NCBI GenBank assembly: GCA_003599535.1
Contig: QZKQ01000015.1
Coordinates: 1 to 47,600, forward strand
DNA: 47,600 nt
Origin: Candidatus Zixiibacteriota bacterium
GTDB taxonomy: Bacteria; Electryoneota; B3-LCP
Direction: 5' to 3'
Part shown: positions 16,652 through 24,781 of the stretch, in pieces
How positions within the stretch are numbered: the first letter of the stretch is position 1
Layout of the letters: each line of letters starts with the position of its first letter
Program-made: the position numbers and the translations under genes
The notes under the pieces: generated by a model
Told to the model about the DNA's origin: nothing
Seen by the model: only the letters and a program-made list of their open reading frames with translations
The model's database searches: none

Positions 16652-17554
16652 TCAAACCCCGGCGATGACCAGGAAACTCCGGGCGCGGTCGAATTCGTCG
16701 TCCAATTCGAAGGTGAAGCGTTCAAGGTTGATGGTTTCCACTTCAGGCACCAGCTGGCGCAGCACAGTCCAGGCCGGCAGGGCGCAGAACTCGGCCACCA
16801 CCTCGTCGGAGCCTTCGGCGCCGGCGATGCGGCTGAAGTGGTTGCCCAGTTGGGTGCAGACGGCCAGGAGCTGGTGCTTGGGGGCCTGTTCGGGAGCGTG
16901 ATGCCAGCGGATGCCGGCGATGATGGTCTCCGGCAGGCGCCAGAATTCGGCCAACCAGGCGCCGATGACGGCGTGATCCTCGCCCAGCACCCGGCGTTCC
17001 GCCTCCCGCGGATCGAGGCCTTCTGTTCGCGCCAGGGACTGTGACTCCAGAAATTCGTCGTGGAAATAGCATTCCATGATGATCTTGCCCAGGTCATGGA
17101 GCAGTCCGGCGCAGAAGGCGGCCTCGGCCTCCTTTTCCAGGGGCCGTCCGGCCAGCAGGCGGAGCCGGCCGGCGAAGGCCTGGGCCACGGCGGCGCTGCG
17201 GGCGGAATGTTCCCAGAATGCCTCCCGGTCGAAGGCCGCCCGGCCGTTGCCATCGGGCAGCGACTTGAACACCGAGAGCGACAGCACGATGTGCTGGATC
17301 TCCCGCGCGCCCAGTACCAGCATGGCCCGGCGCACGGAATCCACCGGCTGGCGCAGGCTGTAGAAGGCGGAGTTGGCGATCTGGAGGATCTTGGCGCAGA
17401 GCGAGGGGTCCTGGTGCAGGATGCGGCTCAGCGCCTCCACGGAGAAGAACGGGTCGCGCAGCAGCTCCATCACCTGGGTGGCCACCCGAGGGAGGGTGGG
17501 GAGATCCTGGATCTGGGCGATGCGGGCGCGCAGGGAGAGGGTTGAGTTGGTCAT
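16652..17554 (-). CDS. HDOD domain protein inside the flagellar operon
   Basis: 300 residues from ATG at 17554, overlapping the fapA stop (ATGA); the same frame stays open to 18331, but that part lies inside fapA and has the composition of a shadow. HDOD domain ~12-215: IQDLPTLPRVATQVMELLRD, LHQDPSLCAKILQIANSAFY, LVLGAREIQHIVLSLSVF, LLHDLGKIIMECYFHDEF and HAVIGAWLAEFWRLP. It is the second HDOD protein in the locus (see 3332-4279); the two are similar in architecture. Overlap with fapA implies coupled translation and a shared task. A role in motility signalling is inferred from context only. Confidence 0.87.
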   Translation of the reverse strand: MTNSTLSLRARIAQIQDLPTLPRVATQVMELLRDPFFSVEALSRILHQDPSLCAKILQIANSAFYSLRQPVDSVRRAMLVLGAREIQHIVLSLSVFKSLPDGNGRAAFDREAFWEHSARSAAVAQAFAGRLRLLAGRPLEKEAEAAFCAGLLHDLGKIIMECYFHDEFLESQSLARTEGLDPREAERRVLGEDHAVIGAWLAEFWRLPETIIAGIRWHHAPEQAPKHQLLAVCTQLGNHFSRIAGAEGSDEVVAEFCALPAWTVLRQLVPEVETINLERFTFELDDEFDRARSFLVIAGV

Positions 17555-18984
17555 GCGGAAGCCTCCGCGACAGGTACAGAAGGAACCGGACCGCCGGCAT
17601 TCCAGGTGGTCGCGACGATGTCCAGGCCGCGGCGGCGCATGACGGTGCGGCCGCAGGCCTCCTTGACGACCAGACGGATGCCGGCGATGATGACGCGCAC
17701 GCCGGGATAAATCCGGCGCTGGGCCACCACTTTTCCGGTCAGATCGGTTTCTTTCTTGGTGATCAGTTCCTGGAGTGTCTGAGCCTCGCGTTCGCGGCGG
17801 GCATTCAGCGCGGCCAGGCGGCGGGTCAGAGCCAGGCGCTCCCGCTCGCGCTGGGGCGCGCCTCGCACTTGGGAATGATCCAGCGCCCCCAGCAGGGACA
17901 GGGATCGTTCCAGGTTGGTGGTCTCGGTTCCCAGGTGTTCCAGGGTGCCTCGCAGGCGCTCGATTTCCGGGTCGCTCTCTTCTTCCTGCTGAATCTCCAC
18001 TACGGTGGGGATGAACCCGGGATTGCCCAGGACCCGGGCGCGCAACCCCAGGCGGGCTTTCAGGCAGCCGCCGAGAACCGCTCCGGCGCCGGTATCCAGG
18101 TAGATGAAATCCCCCGAATTCAGCCGGGCGTTCAGGGCGTTTTCCCCCAGCCGGATGGGCCCTTGGGCCTCCACGGCCTGGTTTTCCACGAATTTCAGGT
18201 GTACCGCGCCGCCGGCGCGGATGAGCCCCCGGCCCGTCCCTTCGAAGCCTCCCTTGACCAGGACGTCCCCCTTGGCCTCGATGATGGCGTCCTCCACCAC
18301 CCCACGGACTTCGACTTTGCCCCCGGCGCACACCCGGAAACCGCCCTTGACGTCGCCCCGGATGATGACGTCTCCGGGGAAATCAATGTTGCCGCTGGAG
18401 TAGTCCACGTCTCCGGGCACGATCAGGGTGTGCTCCACGTGGACGGCGCCGCCCGGGGCGCGGGAGACCGATCCGGTCACCGTGGCGCGTAACTCGGTCA
18501 TGGTCTCGTCGGCGAAGGTGGTGTTGCGGCCGCTGCGGATGACGGCCGGGGCCCCTGGTTGAGCGGGGATTTCGGCGCCTAGTACGTTGGTTCCGGGCAC
18601 GCCCAGAGTGGGGGGGCACAGCCGGGCCAGGACAACATCCTTCTGCACCACCTGGATCAGGCCGATTTCCCGGTAGTCCACCCGGTCATTGTCCAACTGC
18701 CGGGGCCGGGGATCGAGCTCCGGGTCGAAAAAGTATTCCACCCAGCCGTTTTCCCCCGGCAGAGGCTCGACTCCGCAGGCCACCTGGGTCCATTCGCCCC
18801 AACGGCGGCGGGCCAGCAGGGATTCAATCGCCTCCCGGCTGATGCCGAACACCACCCCATTCGCCCGCAGCTCGTCCACCACCTCGTAGACCTCCGGAGG
18901 CATCCCGGCCGGGTCGGGGTTCAGGGCGACGGAGGCTTTCATTTGCGAAGCACTGACCTTCACTTCGATGGATTGGCGGGGCAT
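17551..18984 (-). CDS. FapA/DUF342 family protein
   Basis: 477 residues. The DUF342 (FapA) beta-helix core is clear from about residue 85 to 330: regular VRGVVEDAIIEAKGDVLVKG-type rungs, preceded by VPGTNVLGAEIPAQPG and a VEHTLIVPGDVDYSSGNIDF segment. A coiled-coil region (~335-420) and a short C-terminal beta domain (~420-465, VVAQRRIYPGVRVIIAG) complete the family layout. DUF342 proteins occur in flagellar operons of several phyla and are regarded as polymerising or regulatory scaffold proteins. It lies 13 nt downstream of fliO and overlaps the HDOD gene, so it separates fliO from fliP. Confidence 0.9.
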   Translation of the reverse strand: MPRQSIEVKVSASQMKASVALNPDPAGMPPEVYEVVDELRANGVVFGISREAIESLLARRRWGEWTQVACGVEPLPGENGWVEYFFDPELDPRPRQLDNDRVDYREIGLIQVVQKDVVLARLCPPTLGVPGTNVLGAEIPAQPGAPAVIRSGRNTTFADETMTELRATVTGSVSRAPGGAVHVEHTLIVPGDVDYSSGNIDFPGDVIIRGDVKGGFRVCAGGKVEVRGVVEDAIIEAKGDVLVKGGFEGTGRGLIRAGGAVHLKFVENQAVEAQGPIRLGENALNARLNSGDFIYLDTGAGAVLGGCLKARLGLRARVLGNPGFIPTVVEIQQEEESDPEIERLRGTLEHLGTETTNLERSLSLLGALDHSQVRGAPQRERERLALTRRLAALNARREREAQTLQELITKKETDLTGKVVAQRRIYPGVRVIIAGIRLVVKEACGRTVMRRRGLDIVATTWNAGGPVPSVPVAEASA

Positions 18985-18997
18985 GGGATTCGTCCGG

Positions 18998-19375
18998 TTA
19001 CAAAGCTTTGGCCTTCGCGGATTCGCCGGGGGGCGTGTCCATATCCTTTATCAGGGTGACCCCCGCCTCCCCGGAGCCGACCAGGAAACGGCGGCCCTCC
19101 ACCTCCAGCAGGTGCACAGAGCGGCGGGGCCCCAGGGTTCGGCTTGCGAGCACCTGGAGGGTGTCGCTGCGCCCGGCGGCGGGCGGCGACAGGTGCAGGT
19201 AGCGCTTGGCCAGCCAGGCGCAGACCAGGATCAGGCCCAGCACCAGCAGCAGGCTGAAGAAGGCCTTCACCGAGGCGGCGCCCAGGCCGGGGTCCCCCGG
19301 CGCCTGGGCCGCGGCGGCCGCGGTCCACAGGGCCAGGGCCGGCGGGAGGATCAGGAGTCGGCCTGACCGCCTCAT
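18998..19375 (-). CDS. fliO: FliO, export apparatus assembly protein
   Basis: 125 residues. A signal-like N-terminus (~1-24) is followed by the FliO transmembrane segment (FFSLLLVLGLILVCAWLAKR, ~39-58) and a small cytoplasmic beta domain (LQVLASRTLGPRRSVHLLEV). FliO helps assemble the FliP ring. Its start overlaps the fliY/N stop (ATGA), and fapA follows by 13 nt. Confidence 0.9.
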   Translation of the reverse strand: MRRSGRLLILPPALALWTAAAAAQAPGDPGLGAASVKAFFSLLLVLGLILVCAWLAKRYLHLSPPAAGRSDTLQVLASRTLGPRRSVHLLEVEGRRFLVGSGEAGVTLIKDMDTPPGESAKAKAL

Positions 19376-20319
19376 TTCAGACTCCGGATGCGGTCTTCCA
19401 CCTTGATCAGGTCGGTGATGCGGATGCCGAAGTTCTCGTCAATCACCACCACCTCGCCCTGGGCGAACTTCTTGTCGTTAACGTACAGGTCCACCGGCTC
19501 GCCCGACAGCTTGGACAGCTCCACGATGGACCCCGGCCCCAGTTCCAGGATGTCGCGGATGAACATGGAGGTGCGCCCCAGCTCGATGATGACCGGCAGC
19601 TCCAGATCCATCAGGATGTCAATGTTCTGCGGGGCGGCGCTGCTTCCTCCGATAGCGGATCCAAAGTCTTCAAACCGGGCGGAATGCACTTCCGGGCCTG
19701 CTTCCTCCTCCGGGCCGGTCTCCTCGAGCACGGCGGGGGGTGGGCGATCTGTCATGGGTTGACTCTTAGCCGGTTGTATCTTCTTCAAATCTTCCACTGC
19801 GTCGGGGGAGAACAGGAGCACCAGCAGGGCCGGATCCATCCCCTGGGCGTGGATGGCCAGGTCGGCCCGGAAGTAGGATTCCAGGTCGGAGACGGCGGCC
19901 AGCTCTTCCAGGCTCGACCGGGAGGCGCGGATCTGCACGGGGAATCCGGCCACGGAGGTCAGGTGCTGGCCCAGGGTGCCGGAGAGCTGGTTCAGCAGCT
20001 CGGTCACGGCATCGAGATGCTCGTCGGGGGAAAACTCGGCGTTGCCGTCGCCCATGACCATGAGATCCCCCCAGGCGGCGGCGCAGGCGGCGGGCAGGAG
20101 GTAGGCCATGTCCGAAGAGACGCCGGCCACGAACACGGCGCGGGTCAGGACGGCCTGCCCGGGAAAGTCCTCCCGGAGCTGGTCCAGGTCCACCGGGCCG
20201 ACCTCGCCCAACTGCAGCCGGGTGGGGCGGTTCAGGGCGGCGCTGAAAGCCTCCGTCAACGGCTTCAGCGCGGGTTGGATGACGGACTGCAGGTTCTGCA
20301 GGAATCGGTCCGTACTCAC
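19372..20319 (-). CDS. FliY/FliN-type motor switch protein with CheC-like domain
   Basis: 315 residues from a GTG at 20319 (GGAGGG lies 4 nt upstream). The C-terminal ~80 residues are the SpoA/FliN domain: DILMDLELPVIIELGRTSMF, ILELGPGSIVELSKLSGEP, VDLYVNDKKFAQGEVVVIDE. The N-terminal ~190 residues resemble a CheC/CheX-like domain and keep one DxxxExxN motif (Asp103, Glu107, Asn110), the active-site pattern of CheY-P phosphatases; the second motif of two-site CheC/FliY proteins is not evident. An acidic Pro-rich linker (~190-225) joins them. It is the switch-complex subunit partnering FliM and may dephosphorylate CheY-P. FliY-type fusions are typical of Firmicutes and spirochaetes. Confidence 0.88.
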   Translation of the reverse strand: MSTDRFLQNLQSVIQPALKPLTEAFSAALNRPTRLQLGEVGPVDLDQLREDFPGQAVLTRAVFVAGVSSDMAYLLPAACAAAWGDLMVMGDGNAEFSPDEHLDAVTELLNQLSGTLGQHLTSVAGFPVQIRASRSSLEELAAVSDLESYFRADLAIHAQGMDPALLVLLFSPDAVEDLKKIQPAKSQPMTDRPPPAVLEETGPEEEAGPEVHSARFEDFGSAIGGSSAAPQNIDILMDLELPVIIELGRTSMFIRDILELGPGSIVELSKLSGEPVDLYVNDKKFAQGEVVVIDENFGIRITDLIKVEDRIRSLK

Positions 20320-20331
20320 AAGCCCTCCAGA

Positions 20332-21321
20332 TTACTGGTGAAAAATCTCTTCCAGGGGCGACACCACCCGCAGGATGCGCACGGCCTTCTTCCGCCCGGC
20401 ATTGCCCGGAACGGCCACGAACTTCACCTTTCCGCCCACCAGAAGGGGCAGTTCGGCGTCCACCCGCTGGGGCAGTTGGATGACGTCGTCGCGGCGGAAG
20501 TTCAGGAATTCCCGGACGGTGAGGCGCGCCTTGGCCAACTGGGCCACCACCGGCACCCGGGTGGCCTGCAGGGTGTGGCGCAGCATGGTACGGTCTTCGT
20601 CGCCCTTGCGCCGGGTGGTGCCGATGACCGCCTGGTTGGACAGCTTGGGCAGAATCGGCTCCAGGGAGAAATAGGGGATGCCGACATTCATGGTGTACAC
20701 GAAGCCCTTGACCTTGACCTCGAAAAAGATGATGACGATGGTTTCCGACGAGCGGGCGATCTGCACGAACTGCGGGTCGGTCTCGAAGGAATGCAGCGAC
20801 CCGCGGAAGTCCACCACCTGGCCCCAGACTTCGTTCAGCATCTCAATCAGGCGGTTGATGATGGACTTCACCACGTTCTGCTCGATCAGGGTGATCTCCC
20901 GGGGTTCCAGTTGGGTCTCGCCGGGACCGCCCAGCAGCCGGTCCACCATGAACAGCAGCAGGATGGGGGAAATTTCCAGGATGATCTTGCCCGACAGCCC
21001 GTCGGCCTGCAGCACGTAGATGCTGGACGGCACCGACAGGGACAGGGTGTATTCCGAATAAGTGACCTGGTCAATGGAGAGCAGGTTGACGTCCACCATG
21101 GTGCGCAGGAAGGTGGAGAGATAGGTGGCCGAGAGCCGGGCGAAGTTCTCGTGGATGGTGCGCAGCGACCGGATCTGCTCCTTGGAGATGCGATCCGGGT
21201 GCTTAAAGTCGTAGACATGGAAGCGGTTGGCGCCTTCCAACAGGTTCATGTCCATCTCGTCGGGACGGGACACGTTGGAAAGCAGGGCGTCAATCTCTTC
21301 CTGGGTCAGGATCTTGTCCAT
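20332..21321 (-). CDS. fliM: FliM, motor switch protein
   Basis: 329 residues, normal length. The N-terminal CheY-binding peptide LTQEEIDALLSN is present, followed by the middle domain (FKHPDRISKEQIRSLRTIHE, TMVDVNLLSIDQVTYSEYTL, MVDRLLGGPG) and a C-terminal SpoA domain that binds FliN. FliM forms the bulk of the C-ring and reverses rotation when CheY-P binds. fliY/N follows after 12 nt; fliL precedes after a 97-nt gap containing a heptameric repeat. Confidence 0.97.
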   Translation of the reverse strand: MDKILTQEEIDALLSNVSRPDEMDMNLLEGANRFHVYDFKHPDRISKEQIRSLRTIHENFARLSATYLSTFLRTMVDVNLLSIDQVTYSEYTLSLSVPSSIYVLQADGLSGKIILEISPILLLFMVDRLLGGPGETQLEPREITLIEQNVVKSIINRLIEMLNEVWGQVVDFRGSLHSFETDPQFVQIARSSETIVIIFFEVKVKGFVYTMNVGIPYFSLEPILPKLSNQAVIGTTRRKGDEDRTMLRHTLQATRVPVVAQLAKARLTVREFLNFRRDDVIQLPQRVDAELPLLVGGKVKFVAVPGNAGRKKAVRILRVVSPLEEIFHQ

Positions 21322-21332
21322 CTCGGGCTCTG

Positions 21333-21401
21333 GGCTATCGGTTATCGGCTCTCATCTGTCGGCTCTCATCTGTCGGCTCTCGGCTGTCGGCGGTCGGCTG
21401 A
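21333..21401. repeat. Heptameric repeat tract between fliL and fliM
   Basis: A run of 7-bp units of the form cggctat, cggttat, cggctct, with interruptions catctgt: ggctatcggttatcggctct and onwards. It fills most of the fliL-fliM gap. The same unit family appears at 33754-33825. Confidence 0.65.
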
Positions 21402-21418
21402 CAGCCCATCACTGACTG

Positions 21419-21928
21419 CTACTGAAACACGTACTTTGTAAAATACAGCTTCTCGATCTCTCCGCCCTGGACGTAGTAGTTCACCGCCTTCAGGAGCGAC
21501 TGGCGGATGGCTTCGCGGTAGCGGATGTCGGTCAGGACGGCGGATTCCTGTCCCGCCAGCAGGGTGATCAGGTTGTCGCGGATCTGGGGATCGCGCTTCT
21601 CCAGCTCCTCCTTCAGCAGGGGGTCATGGTATTCCAGGCTGACCGAGACCAGTAAATGCCGCCGCCCGCCGGTGGCGGCGGGATTGACGACCAGGTCGGA
21701 AATGGCGTAGAATTCGCCCGGCTCCGTGCCCCCGGCCGCTTCGTGCTTCTCCGGGCTGGGGGGCGCGAAGAACAGGGATTTCACCAACGCCCGGGAGGCG
21801 AACACTTCCAGGGCCAGCACCGGAACGAGGATCCCGATCAGCATCCAGATCTTGAGTTTTTTGCGTACGCCTGCCGCTGCCATGATTTCCTGCTCGATTG
21901 CTTCCTGAGTTTGCGCCGAATCTTCCAT
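21419..21928 (-). CDS. fliL: FliL, basal-body stator-associated protein
   Basis: 169 residues. A short cytoplasmic N-terminus, one transmembrane segment (~26-46, IWMLIGILVPVLALEVFA) and a periplasmic domain with the family run YAISDLVVNPAATGGRRHLL, VSVSLEYHD and the C-terminal YREAIRQSLLKAVNYYVQGG. FliL surrounds the stator units and supports torque. flbD lies 56 nt upstream. Confidence 0.93.
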   Translation of the reverse strand: MEDSAQTQEAIEQEIMAAAGVRKKLKIWMLIGILVPVLALEVFASRALVKSLFFAPPSPEKHEAAGGTEPGEFYAISDLVVNPAATGGRRHLLVSVSLEYHDPLLKEELEKRDPQIRDNLITLLAGQESAVLTDIRYREAIRQSLLKAVNYYVQGGEIEKLYFTKYVFQ

Positions 21929-21984
21929 CCGCCTGTCTCCCCGCTGATTACGGGTTGCCGGAGAACGAAATCCGGGTCCGAGGC

Positions 21985-22215
21985 TTACGAGTTAGCGGGA
22001 GGGTCTTCCCCCCGCTCCGAGAGATCTTTGATCCGCTGGTGGATCAGGCACCGGAAATGCACCACGGCAGCCACGATCTCGGGGATTTTTTCCTGCACCA
22101 TGACCTTGGTGCCGGTGGTCAGGGTGATCAGCGAGTCGGGTGAGGCTTCGACGAATTCGATCAGGTCGCTGTTGATCACCAGTTTGGATCCGTTCAACCG
22201 GGTCAGTTCGATCAT
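21985..22215 (-). CDS. flbD: FlbD family flagellar protein
   Basis: 76 residues from ATG at 22215, chosen because MIELTRLNGSKLVINSDLIE is the canonical FlbD/SwrD start and GGGAGGAAAT lies directly upstream; an upstream in-frame start is rejected. Family motifs continue with FVEASPDSLITLTTGTKVMV and QEKIPEIVAAV. Bacillus SwrD of this family increases flagellar torque; it should not be confused with the Caulobacter sigma-54 regulator of the same name. It sits between flgE and fliL as in other bacteria. Confidence 0.92.
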   Translation of the reverse strand: MIELTRLNGSKLVINSDLIEFVEASPDSLITLTTGTKVMVQEKIPEIVAAVVHFRCLIHQRIKDLSERGEDPPANS

Positions 22216-22229
22216 GATTTCCTCCCGTG

Positions 22230-22270
22230 GGCCGGCGCAGGGGCGCAACCCGATGCGCCCCTACCCGGCC
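22230..22270. repeat. Nested inverted repeat between flgE and flbD
   Basis: Inner arms ggggcgca (22240-22247) and tgcgcccc (22254-22261) form a perfect 8-bp stem, and outer arms ggccgg (22230-22235) and ccggcc (22265-22270) extend it. It lies 12 nt after the flgE stop and just before the flbD ribosome binding site, so the transcript would fold into a strong GC hairpin. A related string, gtaggggcgatgcatctgcc, is at ~38213. It could stabilise the abundant flgE message or attenuate read-through; there is no T-run. Confidence 0.6.
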
Positions 22271-22282
22271 AGGGAACGGTTA

Positions 22283-24175
22283 TTACCGCTTCAGACGCAC
22301 CACTTCTTCCAGCATCTGGTCGGCCGTAGTAATGACGCGGGCCGAGGCCTGGAAGCCGCGTTGTGCGATAATCATGTCGGCGAACTCCTTGGAGAGCTCG
22401 ACGTTGGACATTTCCACGTATCCGGAATGGACGCTCGATCCCAGGTCGGTCTGGGCCATGCCGTAAATGGGATCGCCGGAATTGGCGCTGAGCCGGTACA
22501 GGTTGCCGCCTTCCTTCAGCAGCCCCTGGGGGTTGTGAAAGTCGGCCACGATGATCTGCGCCAGGGTGATGTTCTGGTCGTTGGAGAAGGCCCCGATGAT
22601 GGCGCCGTTCTGGTCAATGTAGATGTTGCTCAGGTTGCCCATGCCGTAGCCGTCCTGGGTCTGGGCGATGGTGGTGGTGGGCGCGGCGAACTGGGTGATG
22701 CCGCCCACGCCCCCGATTTCGCCGGGATCCAGGTTCATGGTGACCGCGCCGTTGGCCCCATTGTTGGGGTTGAAGCTTAGCTGGGAGACACCGCCGTCGT
22801 AGTTGAAGGCCTGCAGCGAACCGTCATCGTTGAAGGTGATGCTGCCGGTGTTGCCGCCGATGGTCTGGGCCGGCTCTTCCACGCCGGCTTCCCAGGCCCA
22901 CACGTTGGGCTGGGCCGTCCGGGTGAAGGTGAAGGTGACCACGTGCTCGCCGCCCAGGCTGTCATAGGTGACGATGGAGGTGCTGTGCGCGGTGTCCTCC
23001 GTGTCAATGACCAGGGTGCCGGCGGCCAACCCGCCGCCCGATTCCGGCGCCAGGATGGTGACGCCGCCGCCGCCCAACTCCTCGAGGCCGGTGATCAGGC
23101 CGTCATCGTTGGCCTCCAGGGTCAGGGCCGTGGTGATGGCCGCCCCGCCGGTGCTGGGCTGGAAGCTGTCGGTCGCCACCAGGGTGGAATCATCCCCCTC
23201 CTCGAAAACGGCCGTGCCGAAGGCGTTGGTGGTGATTTCGCAGGCCGACAGGGCCAGAGTGGTCCCGGACCCGTACTGGTCGCTGGTGATGACGATCTGG
23301 TTCGTTCCGCTATCCCATTCCGCCGAGACGCCTGCCAGGTTGTCAATGGCGTCGGCCAGCATCTGCATGGTGGTATTCTCGTTCAGCCCGGACAGGGGAG
23401 TGCTCTCCACGCCGTCAATGGTGACGGTGAAACTGTCGAAATCGGTAACCCCCAGGTCCCCCAGGGTGGTGGTGCCGGCCAGGCCCGTGGCGGCGCCGGT
23501 CAGGGTGCTCTGGGTGGCATTGTCCCCGGTGATGGTAATGGTGTGCGTGCCGCCGGCGCCGTTGACCGCCGTGCCGGACACGGAGGTCACCCCCGTGGTC
23601 CCGGCGCTGGTCAGCGAGGCGTCGGATTCGGTGCCTTCGGCATCCAGGTTGCAGAAGAAGCTGAGGTTCTCGGTGGCATGGGCCGGCGCCTTCATGCCGA
23701 AGGGGATCTGGATGTCCGAGGGGGACATGTTGTTGGCGATGGCGCCCAACTGGTTGGCCATCAGCCCCTGCACCCGCAGAGTGCCGCCCTGGGCGGTCAG
23801 GTAACCGTCGGCGTCAATGGAGAAGGCGCCGGAACGGGTGAAGTACTTCTGGTTGCCGTCGGAGACCACGAAGAAACCGCTGCCCTGGAGGGCCAGGTCG
23901 GTGTTGTTGCCGGTGGTCTCGAAGGCCCCCTGCTTGAACATGGTGTCCACCGACATCAACTGCATGCCCAGCCCCACCTGCATGGGGTTGTTGCCGCCGA
24001 AGCCGCCCTGGGGGCCGGTGGCCGAGCGCAGGGTCTGGGCCAAGGCCTCGGCGAAGGTGGCCCGGCTGTTCTTGAAGCCGACGGTGTTGACGTTGGAGAT
24101 GTTGTTGCCGATGATGTCCAGCCACGTCTGGTGGTTGCGGATGCCGGCCACGCCGGAGAACAGAGAACGCATCAT
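22283..24175 (-). CDS. flgE: FlgE, flagellar hook protein
   Basis: 630 residues, longer than the 400-450 of enteric FlgE. The N-terminal rod motif (MRSLFSGVAGIRNHQTWLDI followed by IGNNISNVNTVGFKNSRATF) and the C-terminal D0 helix (VELSKEFADMIIAQRGFQAS) are intact. Residues ~180-400 are an enlarged Thr/Gly-rich exposed region; one part (FDSFTVTIDGVESTPLSGLN, then an AIDNLAGV...NQIVITS run) resembles the flagellin hook-IN motif. Start ATG-ATG at 24175; a GGGGGG run a few bases upstream may bind the ribosome. FlgE polymerises into the hook on the FlgD cap. Confidence 0.96.
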   Translation of the reverse strand: MMRSLFSGVAGIRNHQTWLDIIGNNISNVNTVGFKNSRATFAEALAQTLRSATGPQGGFGGNNPMQVGLGMQLMSVDTMFKQGAFETTGNNTDLALQGSGFFVVSDGNQKYFTRSGAFSIDADGYLTAQGGTLRVQGLMANQLGAIANNMSPSDIQIPFGMKAPAHATENLSFFCNLDAEGTESDASLTSAGTTGVTSVSGTAVNGAGGTHTITITGDNATQSTLTGAATGLAGTTTLGDLGVTDFDSFTVTIDGVESTPLSGLNENTTMQMLADAIDNLAGVSAEWDSGTNQIVITSDQYGSGTTLALSACEITTNAFGTAVFEEGDDSTLVATDSFQPSTGGAAITTALTLEANDDGLITGLEELGGGGVTILAPESGGGLAAGTLVIDTEDTAHSTSIVTYDSLGGEHVVTFTFTRTAQPNVWAWEAGVEEPAQTIGGNTGSITFNDDGSLQAFNYDGGVSQLSFNPNNGANGAVTMNLDPGEIGGVGGITQFAAPTTTIAQTQDGYGMGNLSNIYIDQNGAIIGAFSNDQNITLAQIIVADFHNPQGLLKEGGNLYRLSANSGDPIYGMAQTDLGSSVHSGYVEMSNVELSKEFADMIIAQRGFQASARVITTADQMLEEVVRLKR

Positions 24176-24347
24176 GGTAAATCCCCCCTTAGGTTGGGGA
24201 CGGATTCCGGCACGCTACCCCCAGGGGCGCCGCTTCGGTCGTTCCGCAGCGCCGGGGTCCCCTCATCGTGAGGTCCAACCCGCAAATGGTGTAGTGTCCG
24301 GTCCGTCATGGTTGTCATGGTCGTGTGGTGGTTCGCAAAGCTTCTGA

Positions 24348-24728
24348 TTACAGGATCACCGCGGAATCAATCTGGGTGACCACCTGGTCTCTCAGCGCCT
24401 CCCCTTCCAGGGCCGTGATGACGGTGCGGTTGGGCACCGAAATGACGAAAGCGCGTTCGTCCAGGAGCACCAGGCTGGAACGCGACCCCTTGGCCGCGGC
24501 GGTGTCCACCGCTCCCCGGATCTTGTCCAGTTCCGCCGGGCTCAGGTGGATGCCCCGCTGATCCATGCGCTGCAGGGCGTGGGCGGAAAAGTGCAGGTCG
24601 TCCCGGCCGCGGGCCTGATCCAGCAGGCGGGCGAAATCCCCCGGCGGTCCGGCCGGCAGCTGGGGCTTGGCGCCCGGCTGCACCGGCAGGCCTTCCACGG
24701 CTCCCTGGAGGCGCCGGATGTCCATCAT
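24348..24728 (-). CDS. Flagellar operon protein, TIGR02530 family
   Basis: 126 residues from ATG at 24728, placed by a perfect AAAGGAGGTGA Shine-Dalgarno 8 nt upstream. The conserved core is DDLHFSAHALQRMDQRGIHL, then SPAELDKIRGAVDTAAAKG, SSLVLLDERAFVISVPNRTV and the closing ITALEGEAL. This family sits between flgD and flgE in many flagellar operons; its biochemical role is not settled to my knowledge. A 172-bp gap separates it from flgE. Confidence 0.88.
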   Translation of the reverse strand: MMDIRRLQGAVEGLPVQPGAKPQLPAGPPGDFARLLDQARGRDDLHFSAHALQRMDQRGIHLSPAELDKIRGAVDTAAAKGSRSSLVLLDERAFVISVPNRTVITALEGEALRDQVVTQIDSAVIL

Positions 24729-24744
24729 GTCAATCACCTCCTTT

Positions 24745-24781
24745 GGTTGCTGGTTGCTGGTTACTGGTTGCTGGTAACTGG
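24745..24781. repeat. Heptameric repeat tract between flgD and TIGR02530
   Basis: Units of the form ttgctgg, ttgctgg, ttactgg, ttgctgg, taactgg at 7-bp spacing fill the gap from the flgD stop to the next ribosome binding site. Confidence 0.6.

Noticed and set aside
17555-18331. Upstream extension of the HDOD frame
   Set aside because: Lies within fapA, with Arg/Pro/Gly-rich composition; the ATG at 17554 overlaps the fapA stop in the usual ATGA way and gives a normal HDOD protein.
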